Shown here piece after piece: positions 10,689 through 20,167 of a stretch of DNA of 38,338 nucleotides. This DNA is from Acidobacteriaceae bacterium (GTDB lineage: Bacteria; Acidobacteriota; Terriglobia; Terriglobales; Acidobacteriaceae). A program made the position numbers and the translations under genes. Positions within the stretch are counted from its first letter, which is position 1; each line of letters starts with the position of its first letter. Under the pieces are notes generated by a model that worked only from the letters and a program-made list of their open reading frames with translations, did not search any database and was not told the origin of the DNA. The stretch spans positions 1-38,338 of the forward strand of contig JANYBT010000100.1 of assembly GCA_025360645.1 (NCBI GenBank), given 5' to 3'.

Positions 10689-11512
10689 ATGCAATCGTTA
10701 CAAATCGTCATGGTTTCGCTCGACCGGAAGAAGCGCGAAGCTCCCAATGGGGAGGATTACTGGATGGCCCGTGATCTTCAACCGATTCTCGGCTATACGG
10801 ATTGGAGAAATTTTCAGGGCGTCATCGAGAAGGCCAAGAGAGCCTGCGACGGTGCCGGAGTCAACTCCAAGTATCACTTCGTTGATACCGCCAAGGTGAT
10901 AGAAACTGGAAAGGGAGCGAAGCTGGAAAGGGCAGACTGTTACCTCACCAGGTATGCCTGCTATCTCATTGCCATGAATGGTGAATCCAGCAAACCGGAG
11001 ATTGCCACGGCTCAGACATATTTTGCGGTGCAGACGAGACTGCAGGAGTTGAGCGAGCAAGAAAAACGCATTCAGTTGCGCGAAAGGGTGAAAAAGGGTA
11101 ACAAGCTGCTTGCAGGGACGGCGAGAAGCGCGGGAGTGAAGCGTTTTGCCCTTTTTAATGACGCAGGATATCGGGGACTCTACGGAATGGGGTTGTCGGA
11201 TATTAAACTTCGCAAACGCATCCCCCTGAAAGAAGACCTCCTCGACCGCGCCGGTAGAGCGGAGCTTGCGGCAAATGAGTTTAGACTCACGCAGACACAG
11301 CAAAAGCTTGAACGGGAACGCCTCCAGGGGAAGGTCCGGCCATATAGACTCACGAAAGCGTAGGCCGTAAAGTGAGAAATACGATTCGAAGGATCGGAGG
11401 CATCATGCCGGAAGATTTGCCAACAGAAGAACCTATCAAGAAACTCATTGCATCTCAAAAACGGCGGGCAAAAAACAAAGAGCATCTTCTACCATTATCG
11501 AATGATGACTAA
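10689..11512 (+). pseudogene. dinD: DinD-like DNA-damage-inducible protein, frameshifted
   Basis: The first 224 codons read as DinD: DYWMARDLQPILGYTDWRNF (BRO/KilA-N-like N-terminus), YLTRYACYLIAMNG, TAQTYFAVQTR, GYRGLYGMG and AANEFRLTQTQQKLERE match the E. coli DinD order. The frame stops at 11363, but the next frame from 11348 continues THESVGRKVRNTI, GGIMPEDLPTEEPIKKL to a TAA at 11510-11512. That is the expected DinD C-terminus. Inserting one base between about 11335 and 11347 would restore about 275 residues. Either the gene is a recent pseudogene or the assembly lacks one base. An AGGGAG site precedes the ATG. E. coli DinD is SOS-induced and inhibits RecA strand exchange. Confidence 0.85.
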
Positions 11513-11560
11513 GTCTCGCCGAATCACCCGATAGTGGTTCGCCGAGCGCCCTAACTTCAC

Positions 11561-13471
11561 TCACGGATGCGGCAACTCCAGTGGACGCTCGCGGTGGGTC
11601 AAGACCCAGTCGCCGTTCTCGCGCAGCAGTTCTTCTCCCGCCGAGCGCAGAATCAGTTTGGCTGTAGTCTTATCTTTGCCGAGTATGGCGTCTCTAAGTT
11701 GCGCCGCCGCTTGCTCCAGAATCGGCGTCATACGCGAATACTGCTTGGCGTGCTCTGAGTAGGCCATGCGGTTGTTATAGTGGTGCACCAGCGCGCCCGC
11801 TGCCAGCGCTAGATCAATCATGATTATCAAGTAATTCACCGACTCATGAAGCCACCATGACAACCCAATCATCAGCAGCGCGCATAAGCCGACTAAGCCC
11901 AGACTCAATTGGCTGATCATTTCCAGCTTCTCCGCCGCATTCTCTTCCTGCGGAGCGTGCTTTCTATAGAAATCCCTCTGGTCTTCCACCCAGTTGTGAC
12001 CCGCCACTCGGATCCGGTCCAGCAAAGAAATTTCCGCCGGCCACTCCGTGCTTCCGGCGGGTCCCTCGATCTCCCAGCCGCGAAATCCATTGCGAATCCA
12101 GTCCAGTTCGGTGCGCTGCTTACCCAGGTAGCGGTCGGCCACCGATTCCCGAATCCCCGCCATCAGCCAGAAAAACCGGGTTCGCAGTCCTTCCGCGAGC
12201 GCCCGATAATCCTGATAATTGTCGTTGTGGTCGGCGGTGGTCCGGCGTAGATACTCTGCCAGCCCGACTACCAGGCCCGCAGCGACAATCACCAATGAGT
12301 TATGTCTGAAGTTATACTGCCCCAGCGGCTCGATCTCGACCAGGTGCCCATACAAAACAAACAGAGCGAACGCGGTAAACACCAGAAAGTGTATGCGGCG
12401 CTGTCCGCTCTTAGTCTGCTTCTGATACTTCTGCGCCAGCACGTCGGCCACCGCATAGCGATCCAGCAGCGTCTGCATGGCGACTGGCAAGCTTGCCGGG
12501 CTGACATAGGGCCGGCCATCCGCCGCGGGCGTCGCTGGCATCACATAGCCTTTGCTGGTTTCCATCGACGCCAGAGCTTCGGCCGAGGTGTTCCTGGCCT
12601 CGCGGTTGAAGGCATCGAGCCGCGAGAACATGCGCCGGTAAAACTTTTCCTGTTCCCCCCTGAGCTTGCTGTATTCCGCCTGGTTCAGTTCGCGGTGTCC
12701 GCGAGCCGACAGTCGTTGGTAGTCGGCGGGATAGAGAGTCGAGACCTTGAAGCTATCCGGTATATGTGGGTTCGAGCTGCGCGGTGTTTGTAGATGGTAG
12801 ATAGGAAAGCAATCGGGTGGATCCAGCTTACCCGCCATCTTAGGCACGCCGGTGGCTTGGTAGCACACTACCGATGCGGTCCCGCCCACCAGCCCTGTAT
12901 CAAACCCGTCCCACAAGGCGATCAAGAGTTGGCACCGGTCGGCCAGATGCAAGCCTAAAGCCTGGTATTGGCGGTCTCTCGCCGGGCCGTGAGCGCGAAT
13001 CGACTCATCGGTATTGCCCTCGGCCAGACCGAGCGGCGTCACCTTGTAAGCATGCTTGAGAAAAAAGTGGAACCCTTCCAGCGAAAACAGCTCGCGGTCT
13101 TCTTCCGCCAAGCCTTCCAGGTGCAGCCTGGCGGCGTCGTTCTCGATCTCTTCTTCGGTGCTGAAATCGCGTTCGTATTCTTCCTGCGGCAGCGGGAGCG
13201 TGGCGATCAGGCGAACGCCCAGTTTCAGGCCCACCGCCGCCACCAGACGGTCGGCGCCGGCCGCCAGTCCCGAGATCAGAATCAGCGGCGTCGCAGGATA
13301 CTGAGAAATAATTCTTTTCTCGAAGATGTCACGGACCTGCTCTTTTAACTTCGCAATCTGTCCCGGAATCAAGTCGCGGTGCCCCGTGACCCCGATCACC
13401 AGCGGCGCAAGCAAATCGCGAGCGTTGTCAGGTGCGGCGGCGGGGCGGGATGGCGCGGCGGCAGAGGACAT
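11561..13471 (-). CDS. SLOG-like sensor domain fused to four-TM (SLATT-like) module
   Basis: A 636-residue protein. The N-terminal third is a Rossmann-like DprA/LOG (SLOG) fold: VIGVTGHRDL at about 25-34, the nucleotide-loop-like ILISGLAAGADRLVA at about 64-78, and QLLIALWDG near 180. The second half holds two pairs of membrane helices (about 359-379, 391-408, 520-540, 544-565), separated by a hydrophilic stretch and followed by a helical tail. SLOG domains are predicted to bind nucleotide signals and are often linked to SLATT 2TM pore-like effectors in conflict systems, so this may be a one-polypeptide sensor/effector. The fold calls are by eye. It has an AGGAT ribosome site and appears to be monocistronic. 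Confidence 0.7.
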   Translation of the reverse strand: MSSAAAPSRPAAAPDNARDLLAPLVIGVTGHRDLIPGQIAKLKEQVRDIFEKRIISQYPATPLILISGLAAGADRLVAAVGLKLGVRLIATLPLPQEEYERDFSTEEEIENDAARLHLEGLAEEDRELFSLEGFHFFLKHAYKVTPLGLAEGNTDESIRAHGPARDRQYQALGLHLADRCQLLIALWDGFDTGLVGGTASVVCYQATGVPKMAGKLDPPDCFPIYHLQTPRSSNPHIPDSFKVSTLYPADYQRLSARGHRELNQAEYSKLRGEQEKFYRRMFSRLDAFNREARNTSAEALASMETSKGYVMPATPAADGRPYVSPASLPVAMQTLLDRYAVADVLAQKYQKQTKSGQRRIHFLVFTAFALFVLYGHLVEIEPLGQYNFRHNSLVIVAAGLVVGLAEYLRRTTADHNDNYQDYRALAEGLRTRFFWLMAGIRESVADRYLGKQRTELDWIRNGFRGWEIEGPAGSTEWPAEISLLDRIRVAGHNWVEDQRDFYRKHAPQEENAAEKLEMISQLSLGLVGLCALLMIGLSWWLHESVNYLIIMIDLALAAGALVHHYNNRMAYSEHAKQYSRMTPILEQAAAQLRDAILGKDKTTAKLILRSAGEELLRENGDWVLTHRERPLELPHP

Positions 13472-13547
13472 AAGCTTATCCTGCGACGGCAGAGGGCCAT
13501 CTTAGGCTAGCGCAAAAGCCAAGTCAACCGCGTGTACTCGACCATGG

Positions 13548-13559
13548 CGGGGTACCCCG
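13548..13559. terminator. Palindrome downstream of FG-GAP gene
   Basis: A perfect 12-bp palindrome CGGGGTACCCCG, followed by CAAG-CTCCG-CTTG and a run of G, lies between the FG-GAP gene and the SLOG gene (same strand). It may be part of a terminator or an intergenic palindromic repeat; there is no clear T-run. Confidence 0.35.
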
Positions 13560-13637
13560 TTCAAGCTCCGCTTGGGCGGGGGGGTACACCGGGGGGCCAC
13601 AAAATCGAGGCGATGGTCCCCAACCAGCTAAACACCA

Positions 13638-15061
13638 CTATTGCTGTTGAAAAAACACAACGTACGCTGCGTTCGGCTGACTAACCCCAATAAAATCCAG
13701 TAGACCGTCGCCATTGAAATCCGCCACCAGCGTCGGCCCGCCATTGCGAAGGCTAGGAATCGAAACCATCGAACCGGCCGTGAAGGTGCCGTCTCCGTTG
13801 CCGGCAAGCAGCGTCACCGTACCAAATCCGACCGAAAGAATATCTTCTCGGCCATCTGAGTTAAAATCACCAAAGTAGAACATGGTCGTGGCGTCGTAGT
13901 TGGTCAACTTCGGATTCCGGAAGGTTCCGTCGCCGTTGCCGAGCAATACATGGATCTGGCTATTGCCGTCTGTGTAGATCAAGTCGGCATTCCCATCGCC
14001 GTTCACATCAGTCGACACCAGAATGGGCACCAGAGACAGGCTGGGGTTCTGCTTAATTACACGCGGTTTTTGAAACGTCCCGTCGCCATTGCCCAGATAC
14101 ATCTTGATGGCCCCAATGCCGATCACGTAATCGATGGAAATCAGGTTTAGCTTTCCGTCGTTGTTGAAATCGCCAAGCACTGCATAGTTGTCTTGGGCTG
14201 CAACAAATGGGCCGTGGCTAAATATTCCATCGCCGTTTCCCGTGAATATTTCACTTATTCCATTCCCGAAGCCCGCATCCTGGTAAACATCTAGCACCCC
14301 ATCCTGGTTGAAGTCTCCCACCAAGTATTGCCACGGTGAAATGCTGATTGTGGTGTAGGTACCACCGCGCGCGTACGCCGCTCCAGGTCCCCCTAGAGCT
14401 ACCTTCTGTTCCCATGAAGTTTGATCGGAGAGACCGTTCGGAAACACGAAGTCCATGTAGCCGTCCCCGTTAAAGTCGCCCATGCCCGCGCCACCGAAGC
14501 CGGGATAGCGAACTGCGAAGGTCGGCGCCCCGGTAAAGGTGCCGTCGCCGTTGTTAAGCTGAGTCTGAAAGCCAACGTTCACAATGCCGGTGACGTCCAC
14601 CCGGTTGGTGCCAGTCGTATGGGCCAGCATGTACGGCGGCCCGATGTTCAGCACCGCAGCCGCCCGCTCCGCGCTGAAGTGGGTAGTCGGCTGATGCACG
14701 AGGACCTGTGCGTACGTGGAACTCTTGATCGGCCCGTTCGGGCTGTTCGTGGTGACGGTGATAAACCCGGAAGTTGGCAATGCTACGTCGGCAGCGTTGA
14801 TCTGCGCCCACAGATGGTGCGCCGAGAGGAACGTAGTAGTGCGCGCCGAGCCGTTCCAGTTCACCACCGAGCCGTTGATGAAGTTGGCTCCATACACGTC
14901 GAGGGTGAAGTGCAAGCTACCGGGCAACACGGCCGAAGGATGCGTCGGCCCAATGATCTGCGGGACGGGATACCCCGGCTGCGACGTGGCGGCCTGCGCT
15001 GCGACTGCGAACAGAAAATACCAAGAACGACGAGAAGGTAATTGGAAAGGCGAACCCGCAT
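13638..15061 (-). pseudogene. Secreted FG-GAP/VCBS repeat protein, frameshift in signal peptide
   Basis: The long frame holds an IPT/TIG-like Ig domain (PQIIGPTHPSAVLPG to about NSPNGP) and then six FG-GAP beta-propeller repeats with calcium loops such as GDFNGDGYMDF, GDFNQDGVLDV, GDFNNDGKLNL and GDFNSDGREDI. Its own upstream part is not a sensible start. In another frame, an ATG at 15061 with GGAGGAG 7 nt before it encodes MRVRLSNYLLVVLGIF; one extra T in the TTTT run (15015-15018) would join it to LFAVAAQAATSQPG, giving a perfect signal peptide and about 474 residues. Sequence error, pseudogene or phase variation are all possible. Confidence 0.8.
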
Positions 15062-15164
15062 TGGAATACTCCTCCGGGACGCGTTGGACATCCCCGTTCA
15101 AGCAAAGCATCACAATCACAAGGGAATTACCGACTAAACCATCAGACCTCTCCAGCGGTCCCCG

Positions 15165-15212
15165 CTCGGTCGGGCCCCGGCCCAGTCGGGTCGCGCCCCA
15201 GTCGGACGCCGT
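15165..15212. repeat. Three 16-bp tandem units
   Basis: CTCGGTCGGGCCCCGG, CCCAGTCGGGTCGCGC and CCCAGTCGGACGCCGT follow each other without a gap in the divergent spacer (15062-15368) between the FG-GAP gene and the lipoprotein gene. The GTCGG core recurs exactly every 16 bp. The rest of the spacer shows nothing I recognise apart from the two ribosome sites at its ends. Confidence 0.55.
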
Positions 15213-15368
15213 CACTCTCGAACCAATCGTCACTCTAAAACGGCGGCCAACCGATTGCCCGCTACACACATCTCACCCACAAGTGTCGGAAAACTTCCCC
15301 TCGAATTTCGGGTTTACCACTTTAGAAGGAATCCTCGGTTCTTGCGGGATACTCATTAGGAGCGTGTT

Positions 15369-16874
15369 GTGCAGTCGAAAATCAGTTTGCCGAGAAAGTT
15401 CGTCCCGTCTTCCCTTTCTAAATCCACAAACATTCTGCTGATCGCGGCCCTCGCATTATTGCTGGCGGCGGTCGCCTGCGGCAGCGGAACTACGGTCGTC
15501 AATCCCACCGGCAATTTCAGCAAATCCAGCCTGAGCGGGACCTACGTTTATTCGTTCGCCGGAACCGATACCAATGGCGACTACCGCGAGGCTGGCCTGT
15601 TCACTGCCGACGCCAATGGCAACATCACCGCCGGCTCGGATGACTTTGCCCAGGGCGGTTCTCTGGCCACCAATGCCACCACCGGCACCTACTCCATCGC
15701 CAGTGATGGCACCGGCACTCTGACTCTGGTATTTCCCGGCACCGCGGGAAGCATTAACTTGGCTATCACCATGCTGAGCACTTCCAGCCTGGATCTGATC
15801 GAAGCCGATACCTTCGCCAACGGTGCCGGTAGCGCCGAGAAGCAAGACACGACCGCCGCCACCACCTTGCCGTCCGGCACTTTTGTTTTCCGGCTGCAAA
15901 GCGCAAGCAGCATCACCGGATCGTCGGCCGCGGTCGGAGCCATGAACCTGAGCGGCGGTTCTATCACGGGCAATGATGACGTGATTCGTGCCGGGACTCC
16001 GCAACAACTGACTTTGAGCGGCATTGTGGTTGCGCCCTCCAGCAATGGACGGGGAACTCTGGCGCTCACTGATTCCGGCGGAGTCACCACCAACCTCGTG
16101 TATTACGTGGTGAACGCCGGCACTCTGCGCTTCCTGCAGAGCGATGGCGCGGCGCTGTCTCTGGGACGAGGGGAGAAGCAGACCCTCGCCACCTTCACCA
16201 CCGCTTCGTTGAGTGGCGGCTTCGCTTTTGGCAGCGGTGGCGACACCGCCTCGAACCAGGGGGGAGCCCAGACCGTCGGCGCTTTCACCACTGACGGCAA
16301 CGGCAACATCACCGCGGGCGCTTACGACTCGCAGCAGGATTCGGTCACCGCCAGCAATGTGTCGTTCACCGGGAACTATACGATCGCCTCCAACGGGCGG
16401 GCGCAGGTTTCCTTCACTCCGGCAGGAGGCACCGGGATCGTCATTCCTCACGTTTTCTGGCTGGTCAGTCCGAACCGCGCCATGTTCCTCGAAACCACGT
16501 TGAACAAAGTGGAGAGCGGCACCGCCGACAAACAGAATCCCACGACCTTCGCCAATTCCAATCTCGGCGCTCAGGCCGCGCTGGTGATGCACGGTTTCGA
16601 CACCGAACTGGTGGACCGAGTGGGAACTCTGACTCCCGACGGCAAGGGCAACGTGACCCTGAACTATCTGCTCAATCGCGGCGGCACGGTCACCGCGCCG
16701 GGAACGCTGCCGGGAACCTACACCGTCAGCTCGAACGGCCGCACCGTGCTCAACGTCAACAGCCTGACCACCAATCTGGTGCTCTACCTGGTATCCAACA
16801 ACTCGGGGTACTTGCTGCAGGGAGACACGGGAACCGAAATTTCAGGGCAGGTGGCGCAGCAAACGTCGCCGTAA
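15369..16874 (+). CDS. Secreted lipoprotein with four beta-rich repeats
   Basis: A 501-residue lipoprotein. The signal ends in a lipobox AVAC (residues 34-37), predicting lipidation. The rest is built from four degenerate modules of about 110 residues beginning SLSGTYVYSFAG, LPSGTFVFRLQ, SLSGGFAFGSGG and LGAQAALVMHG. Three of them contain a GxFTxDxNGNITAG-like strand-turn motif; the composition is rich in Ser, Thr and Gly. This matches large families of surface proteins in Acidobacteriota with no known function. The start is GTG with AGGAG 6 nt before it. It is divergent from the FG-GAP gene. Confidence 0.8.
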   Translation: MQSKISLPRKFVPSSLSKSTNILLIAALALLLAAVACGSGTTVVNPTGNFSKSSLSGTYVYSFAGTDTNGDYREAGLFTADANGNITAGSDDFAQGGSLATNATTGTYSIASDGTGTLTLVFPGTAGSINLAITMLSTSSLDLIEADTFANGAGSAEKQDTTAATTLPSGTFVFRLQSASSITGSSAAVGAMNLSGGSITGNDDVIRAGTPQQLTLSGIVVAPSSNGRGTLALTDSGGVTTNLVYYVVNAGTLRFLQSDGAALSLGRGEKQTLATFTTASLSGGFAFGSGGDTASNQGGAQTVGAFTTDGNGNITAGAYDSQQDSVTASNVSFTGNYTIASNGRAQVSFTPAGGTGIVIPHVFWLVSPNRAMFLETTLNKVESGTADKQNPTTFANSNLGAQAALVMHGFDTELVDRVGTLTPDGKGNVTLNYLLNRGGTVTAPGTLPGTYTVSSNGRTVLNVNSLTTNLVLYLVSNNSGYLLQGDTGTEISGQVAQQTSP

Positions 16875-17437
16875 GCGAGCGGCGTCGGAAATCGGGGAGC
16901 GTGGTGGAGGGGGCATGTTGCGAGCCATGCCTCTTTCCCCGTTTCGGTCATGCGCTGGCGGCCGATGGCTCGTAACTCTTTGAAAATGTCTGTAAAGTGT
17001 TGAAAACTAGAAGGGATTTTCCTGGGAATCCGTCGCCGGAGTCAACCGGGCCTTCGGCAGAAGTGTAAACTGGGGTTCCCCTCTTGCGTAGAATGCCCCG
17101 TAGCAGCGTTGCAAGGCCCCTAGGCCGACGACCTGTCCCTCCGGGCGGCCCGAAGGTCACCCCGCACCCCTCCCTCGCTCTGAGCGGCTCCTGGCGACGA
17201 AAAGTGCAAACTATTGCACTGTCACACAATTTATACAATATCTCGCAGTTCAAATTTCCCAACACCTGCCCCATGCGACTGCGCGGAAGCGTCGCCTATC
17301 TCGGCATCTCGGTGTTTTCCGTGAGAGCTTGACTGGCTCGTCGTCGCTCCCTGCCTCGTCATCGCTCCCCCCGGCCCCAGCGCGCGCGGTTGGCTTGTCA
17401 ATTTCAAACTTCCCATGTCCAATGGAACCAGTCCCGC
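16875..17437. other. Intergenic region before CPBP protease
   Basis: About 560 nt. Reading frames on either strand show no ribosome site or family signature. The region contains the inverted repeat at 17203-17220 and an AT-rich stretch (17221-17265) that probably carries the promoter of the protease gene. TTGAAAA occurs twice near 16979-17004. Confidence 0.4.
17203..17220. promoter_or_regulatory. Perfect 7+7 inverted repeat, candidate operator
   Basis: AGTGCAA (17203-17209), ACTA, TTGCACT (17214-17220). Its right arm runs into an AT-rich stretch with TACAAT at 17234-17239, a plausible -10, so a bound regulator would overlap the promoter. It lies about 220 nt upstream of the CPBP protease ATG. 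Confidence 0.5.
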
Positions 17438-18262
17438 ATGAGTTTCCCCGACAACCCGCTCCCCCCGTTCGAATTTGAAGCCCCGGCTGCCAGCCAAGAA
17501 TTCCTGGCTCCGGCACCGCGCGATCCGGTCTGGAGCGGGTGGGATGTGCTGCTCATCGCGCTCCTCACCTTGACCGCGATTTTCGTTTTTCTGTGGCTCG
17601 GAATTTTTGCGGCGCGGCATTTTTTCTTTCCCACCCTCCCTCCTGCAGAAGTGGCGAAGATGCCGGAGTTAGGCATCCTGACGCAACTCGGCGCTTCTTG
17701 CCTGGCTTACCTGGTGGTGTTTGCTTACATGCACTTGGTGGTCACGCGCCAGCCCGGAGCGCCCGACTTCTTGACTGCGATTCGATGGAACTGGCCCAGG
17801 AACTGGGGACGTTTCGCTTTGCTGGGTGCGGTGCTGGCGATTGGCCTGCAAGCGGTGGCTCATTTGCTGCCCATTCCCAAGAATTTGCCGATGGACAAGC
17901 TTTTCCAAACCGCGCGCGAGGCTTGGTTGTTTTCGATTTTCGGAACCACCTTCGCGCCTCTGTTTGAGGAGTTATTTTTTCGTGCGTTTTTATATCCGGT
18001 GCTGTCGCGGCGCCTTGGCATGGGCATGGCGGTGGCGCTGACCTCGATCGGTTTTGCCGCCATCCACGGCGCACAGCTGAGCTTCGCCTGGGGTCCGATT
18101 CTGGTGATCTTTACGGTGGGACTGGTGCTGACAACCATCCGCGCCGTCACGAAATCCGTGGCGGCGGGGTTGATTGTCCACAGCGCCTACAACGGAACCA
18201 TCGCACTGGCGATGTTCGCCGCAACCAGCGGGTTCCGGCACCTGGAACGCCTGAACCCTTAG
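17438..18262 (+). CDS. CPBP family intramembrane metalloprotease
   Basis: A 274-residue membrane protein of the CAAX-protease/bacteriocin-processing (ABI) family. Residues 1-35 are a Pro-rich cytoplasmic lead, followed by about seven or eight membrane segments (for example DVLLIALLTLTAIFVFLWLG and ILTQLGASCLAYLVVFAYM). The motifs are EELFFR (Glu177, Glu178, Arg182), FAAIHGAQL and HSAYNGTIAL, which place the two Glu and two His that form the active site. Substrate unknown. The frame opens at 17390; the ATG at 17438 is chosen because upstream codons look non-coding, although its ribosome site is weak. Confidence 0.88.
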   Translation: MSFPDNPLPPFEFEAPAASQEFLAPAPRDPVWSGWDVLLIALLTLTAIFVFLWLGIFAARHFFFPTLPPAEVAKMPELGILTQLGASCLAYLVVFAYMHLVVTRQPGAPDFLTAIRWNWPRNWGRFALLGAVLAIGLQAVAHLLPIPKNLPMDKLFQTAREAWLFSIFGTTFAPLFEELFFRAFLYPVLSRRLGMGMAVALTSIGFAAIHGAQLSFAWGPILVIFTVGLVLTTIRAVTKSVAAGLIVHSAYNGTIALAMFAATSGFRHLERLNP

Positions 18263-18280
18263 GCTGGAAGGCCGGGCGGT

Positions 18281-18341
18281 TTTTTCACGGTCAGATTTGT
18301 CACGATCAGTTTTGTCACGGTTAGTTTTTTTCATGGTCAGA
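18281..18341 (+). repeat. Tandem 15-bp repeat array before pyrE
   Basis: Four consecutive units: TTTTTCACGGTCAGA, TTTGTCACGATCAGT, TTTGTCACGGTTAGT, TTTTTTCATGGTCAGA (15, 15, 15 and 16 bp), with degenerate remnants continuing to about 18375. They fill the gap between the CPBP protease and pyrE. They could be regulator binding sites or a slippage product. Confidence 0.65.
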
Positions 18342-18388
18342 TTCTTCGTCGATTTTCTGGTCAATTTCTCATGGTAAGGTAAAGACTC

Positions 18389-18964
18389 ATGGCTTCTGCG
18401 CGAGAGGAATTGCTGCGTCTGCTGTCAGTGAAGTCGTTCCGGCTGGGAGAGTTCAAGCTCTCGTCAGGCGGCGCCAGCGACTATTACATTGACTGCCGCA
18501 CCACCACGCTGGATGCGCGTGGCGCTCAGTTGACCGGACAGGTTTTTCTGGACGAGATTCAGAAGCAGGGATGGAATCCTCAGGCCATTGGCGGCTTGAC
18601 CATGGGCGCCGATCCGATTGTGGTGGCGGTCGCGGTGACCAGCGGGACGCTGCACGGTTTTCTGGTGCGCAAGGCGGAGAAGCAGCACGGAACCGGGCAA
18701 CGCATTGAAGGCTTTCGCGAGAAGGGTGCGCGGGTGGTGATTGTGGATGACGTGTGCACCACCGGCGCGTCCACCGTGCAGGCGATTGAAGCGGCGCGTG
18801 AATTTGGCTTTGAGGTCGTCGGCGTGATGTGCCTGGTGGAGCGCGAAGAAGCCCACGGGCGTCCCGGCGTGGAACAGGCGGCGGCTCCGGCTCCGTTCGT
18901 TTCGCTGTTCACCGCCAGCGATGTAAGGCGGCAGCACTTGGCCGGGAGTGGCGCCAGTCATTAG
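18389..18964 (+). CDS. pyrE: Orotate phosphoribosyltransferase
   Basis: Makes orotidine 5'-phosphate from orotate and PRPP in pyrimidine synthesis. At 191 residues it is of typical length. Visible are FKLSSGGASDYYIDCR (orotate site), the GGLTMGADPIVVAVA loop, a basic loop with VRKAEKQHGTGQRIEG, and the PRPP-binding motif VVIVDDVCTTGAST followed by EAAREFGFEVVGVMCLVERE. AAGGTAA precedes the ATG. It is preceded by the tandem repeat array and followed, after 165 nt, by mtnA on the same strand. Confidence 0.95.
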   Translation: MASAREELLRLLSVKSFRLGEFKLSSGGASDYYIDCRTTTLDARGAQLTGQVFLDEIQKQGWNPQAIGGLTMGADPIVVAVAVTSGTLHGFLVRKAEKQHGTGQRIEGFREKGARVVIVDDVCTTGASTVQAIEAAREFGFEVVGVMCLVEREEAHGRPGVEQAAAPAPFVSLFTASDVRRQHLAGSGASH

Positions 18965-19129
18965 GCGGTCAATGGAGGTGCGGTCAATGGCGCGCAAGCA
19001 GTGTCCACACGGAAGCATCGAGAAGACCGCGGGAGGGATTCTCGCTTGGTCCCGCGCGGTCTGATCGCGTCAGGGTGGTCGGAACGGTTCGAAATTTAAA
19101 TTCAATCAAGACTGCGGAAATAAAAAACT

Positions 19130-20167
19130 GTGATTCAAACTTTGGAATGGACGGATGCGGGCGTGGTCTTCATCGACCAGACGAAATTGCCCACGGAGGA
19201 AACCTATGTCACCTGCGCTACGCATGAGCAGGTGGCGGACGTCATCCGCAACATGGTGGTGCGGGGCGCACCGGCGATTGGAGTGGCGGCGGCCATGGGC
19301 GTCGCGCTGGGAGTAAAAAACTCGCGCGCGCAAACCGTGGCGGAACTGAAGCCGGAGTTTGACCAGATCTGCGACTTGCTGGCGAAGACGCGGCCAACGG
19401 CGGTGAATCTGTTCTGGGCCATCCGGCGAATGACCGCCAAATTCGCGTCGCTCAGCGCGGAATCAGTGGCGCACATTCAACGCGAGTTGATTGAGGAAGC
19501 CAAACGAATGCACGCCGAAGACATTGCGGCGAACATGGCCATGGGACGATTCGGCGCGACCCTGATGCCTGCGAGCGGCGGGGTGTTGACGCATTGCAAC
19601 GCGGGCGCGCTGGCCACGGCGGGATATGGCACAGCGCTGGGCGTGATCCGCGCGGCGGTGGCGGCGGGCAAGAAGATTCACGTGTACGCCGACGAGACGC
19701 GTCCGTTTCTGCAGGGCTCGCGCCTGACCGCGTGGGAACTGATGAAAGACGGCATTCCCACGACGGTGATTTCCGACAACATGGCGGGCGCGATGATGGC
19801 GCAAGGCAAGATTGGCGCAATCGTAGTGGGCGCGGACCGCATTGCCGCCAATGGCGATGTCGCAAATAAAATCGGGACCTACACCGTCGCGGTACTGGCG
19901 AAGGAAAATGGGATTCCGTTTTATGTGGCAGCGCCGCTCTCGACCGTGGACCTGCAAACGGCGGACGGAAGCGGCATTCCGATCGAACAACGCAACCGCC
20001 GAGAAGTGACCCACATTGGCGGCAAGCAGATGACGCCGGATGGCGTGGGCATTGAAAATCCGGCGTTTGATGTGACCCCGGCGAAGTACGTGACCGCGAT
20101 CATCACCGAGCGCGGGATCGCAAAAGCGCCATATGTGGAGTCGCTCAAAAAGCTGGCGGAGAGCTAG
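19130..20167 (+). CDS. mtnA: S-methyl-5-thioribose-1-phosphate isomerase
   Basis: Methionine salvage enzyme turning methylthioribose 1-phosphate into methylthioribulose 1-phosphate. It has 345 residues, full length for the family (an eIF2B-like fold). [28 protein letters not shown] (catalytic Cys) and [18 protein letters not shown] (catalytic Asp) are intact. The start is GTG (MIQTLEW), which matches the usual N-terminus; the ribosome site is weak (GGAA about 12 nt away). No other salvage gene lies next to it here. Confidence 0.95.
   Translation: MIQTLEWTDAGVVFIDQTKLPTEETYVTCATHEQVADVIRNMVVRGAPAIGVAAAMGVALGVKNSRAQTVAELKPEFDQICDLLAKTRPTAVNLFWAIRRMTAKFASLSAESVAHIQRELIEEAKRMHAEDIAANMAMGRFGATLMPASGGVLTHCNAGALATAGYGTALGVIRAAVAAGKKIHVYADETRPFLQGSRLTAWELMKDGIPTTVISDNMAGAMMAQGKIGAIVVGADRIAANGDVANKIGTYTVAVLAKENGIPFYVAAPLSTVDLQTADGSGIPIEQRNRREVTHIGGKQMTPDGVGIENPAFDVTPAKYVTAIITERGIAKAPYVESLKKLAES

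Noticed and set aside
15456-16592. A 378-codon minus-strand frame
   Set aside because: It mirrors the repetitive lipoprotein gene and has no ribosome site or family motif.
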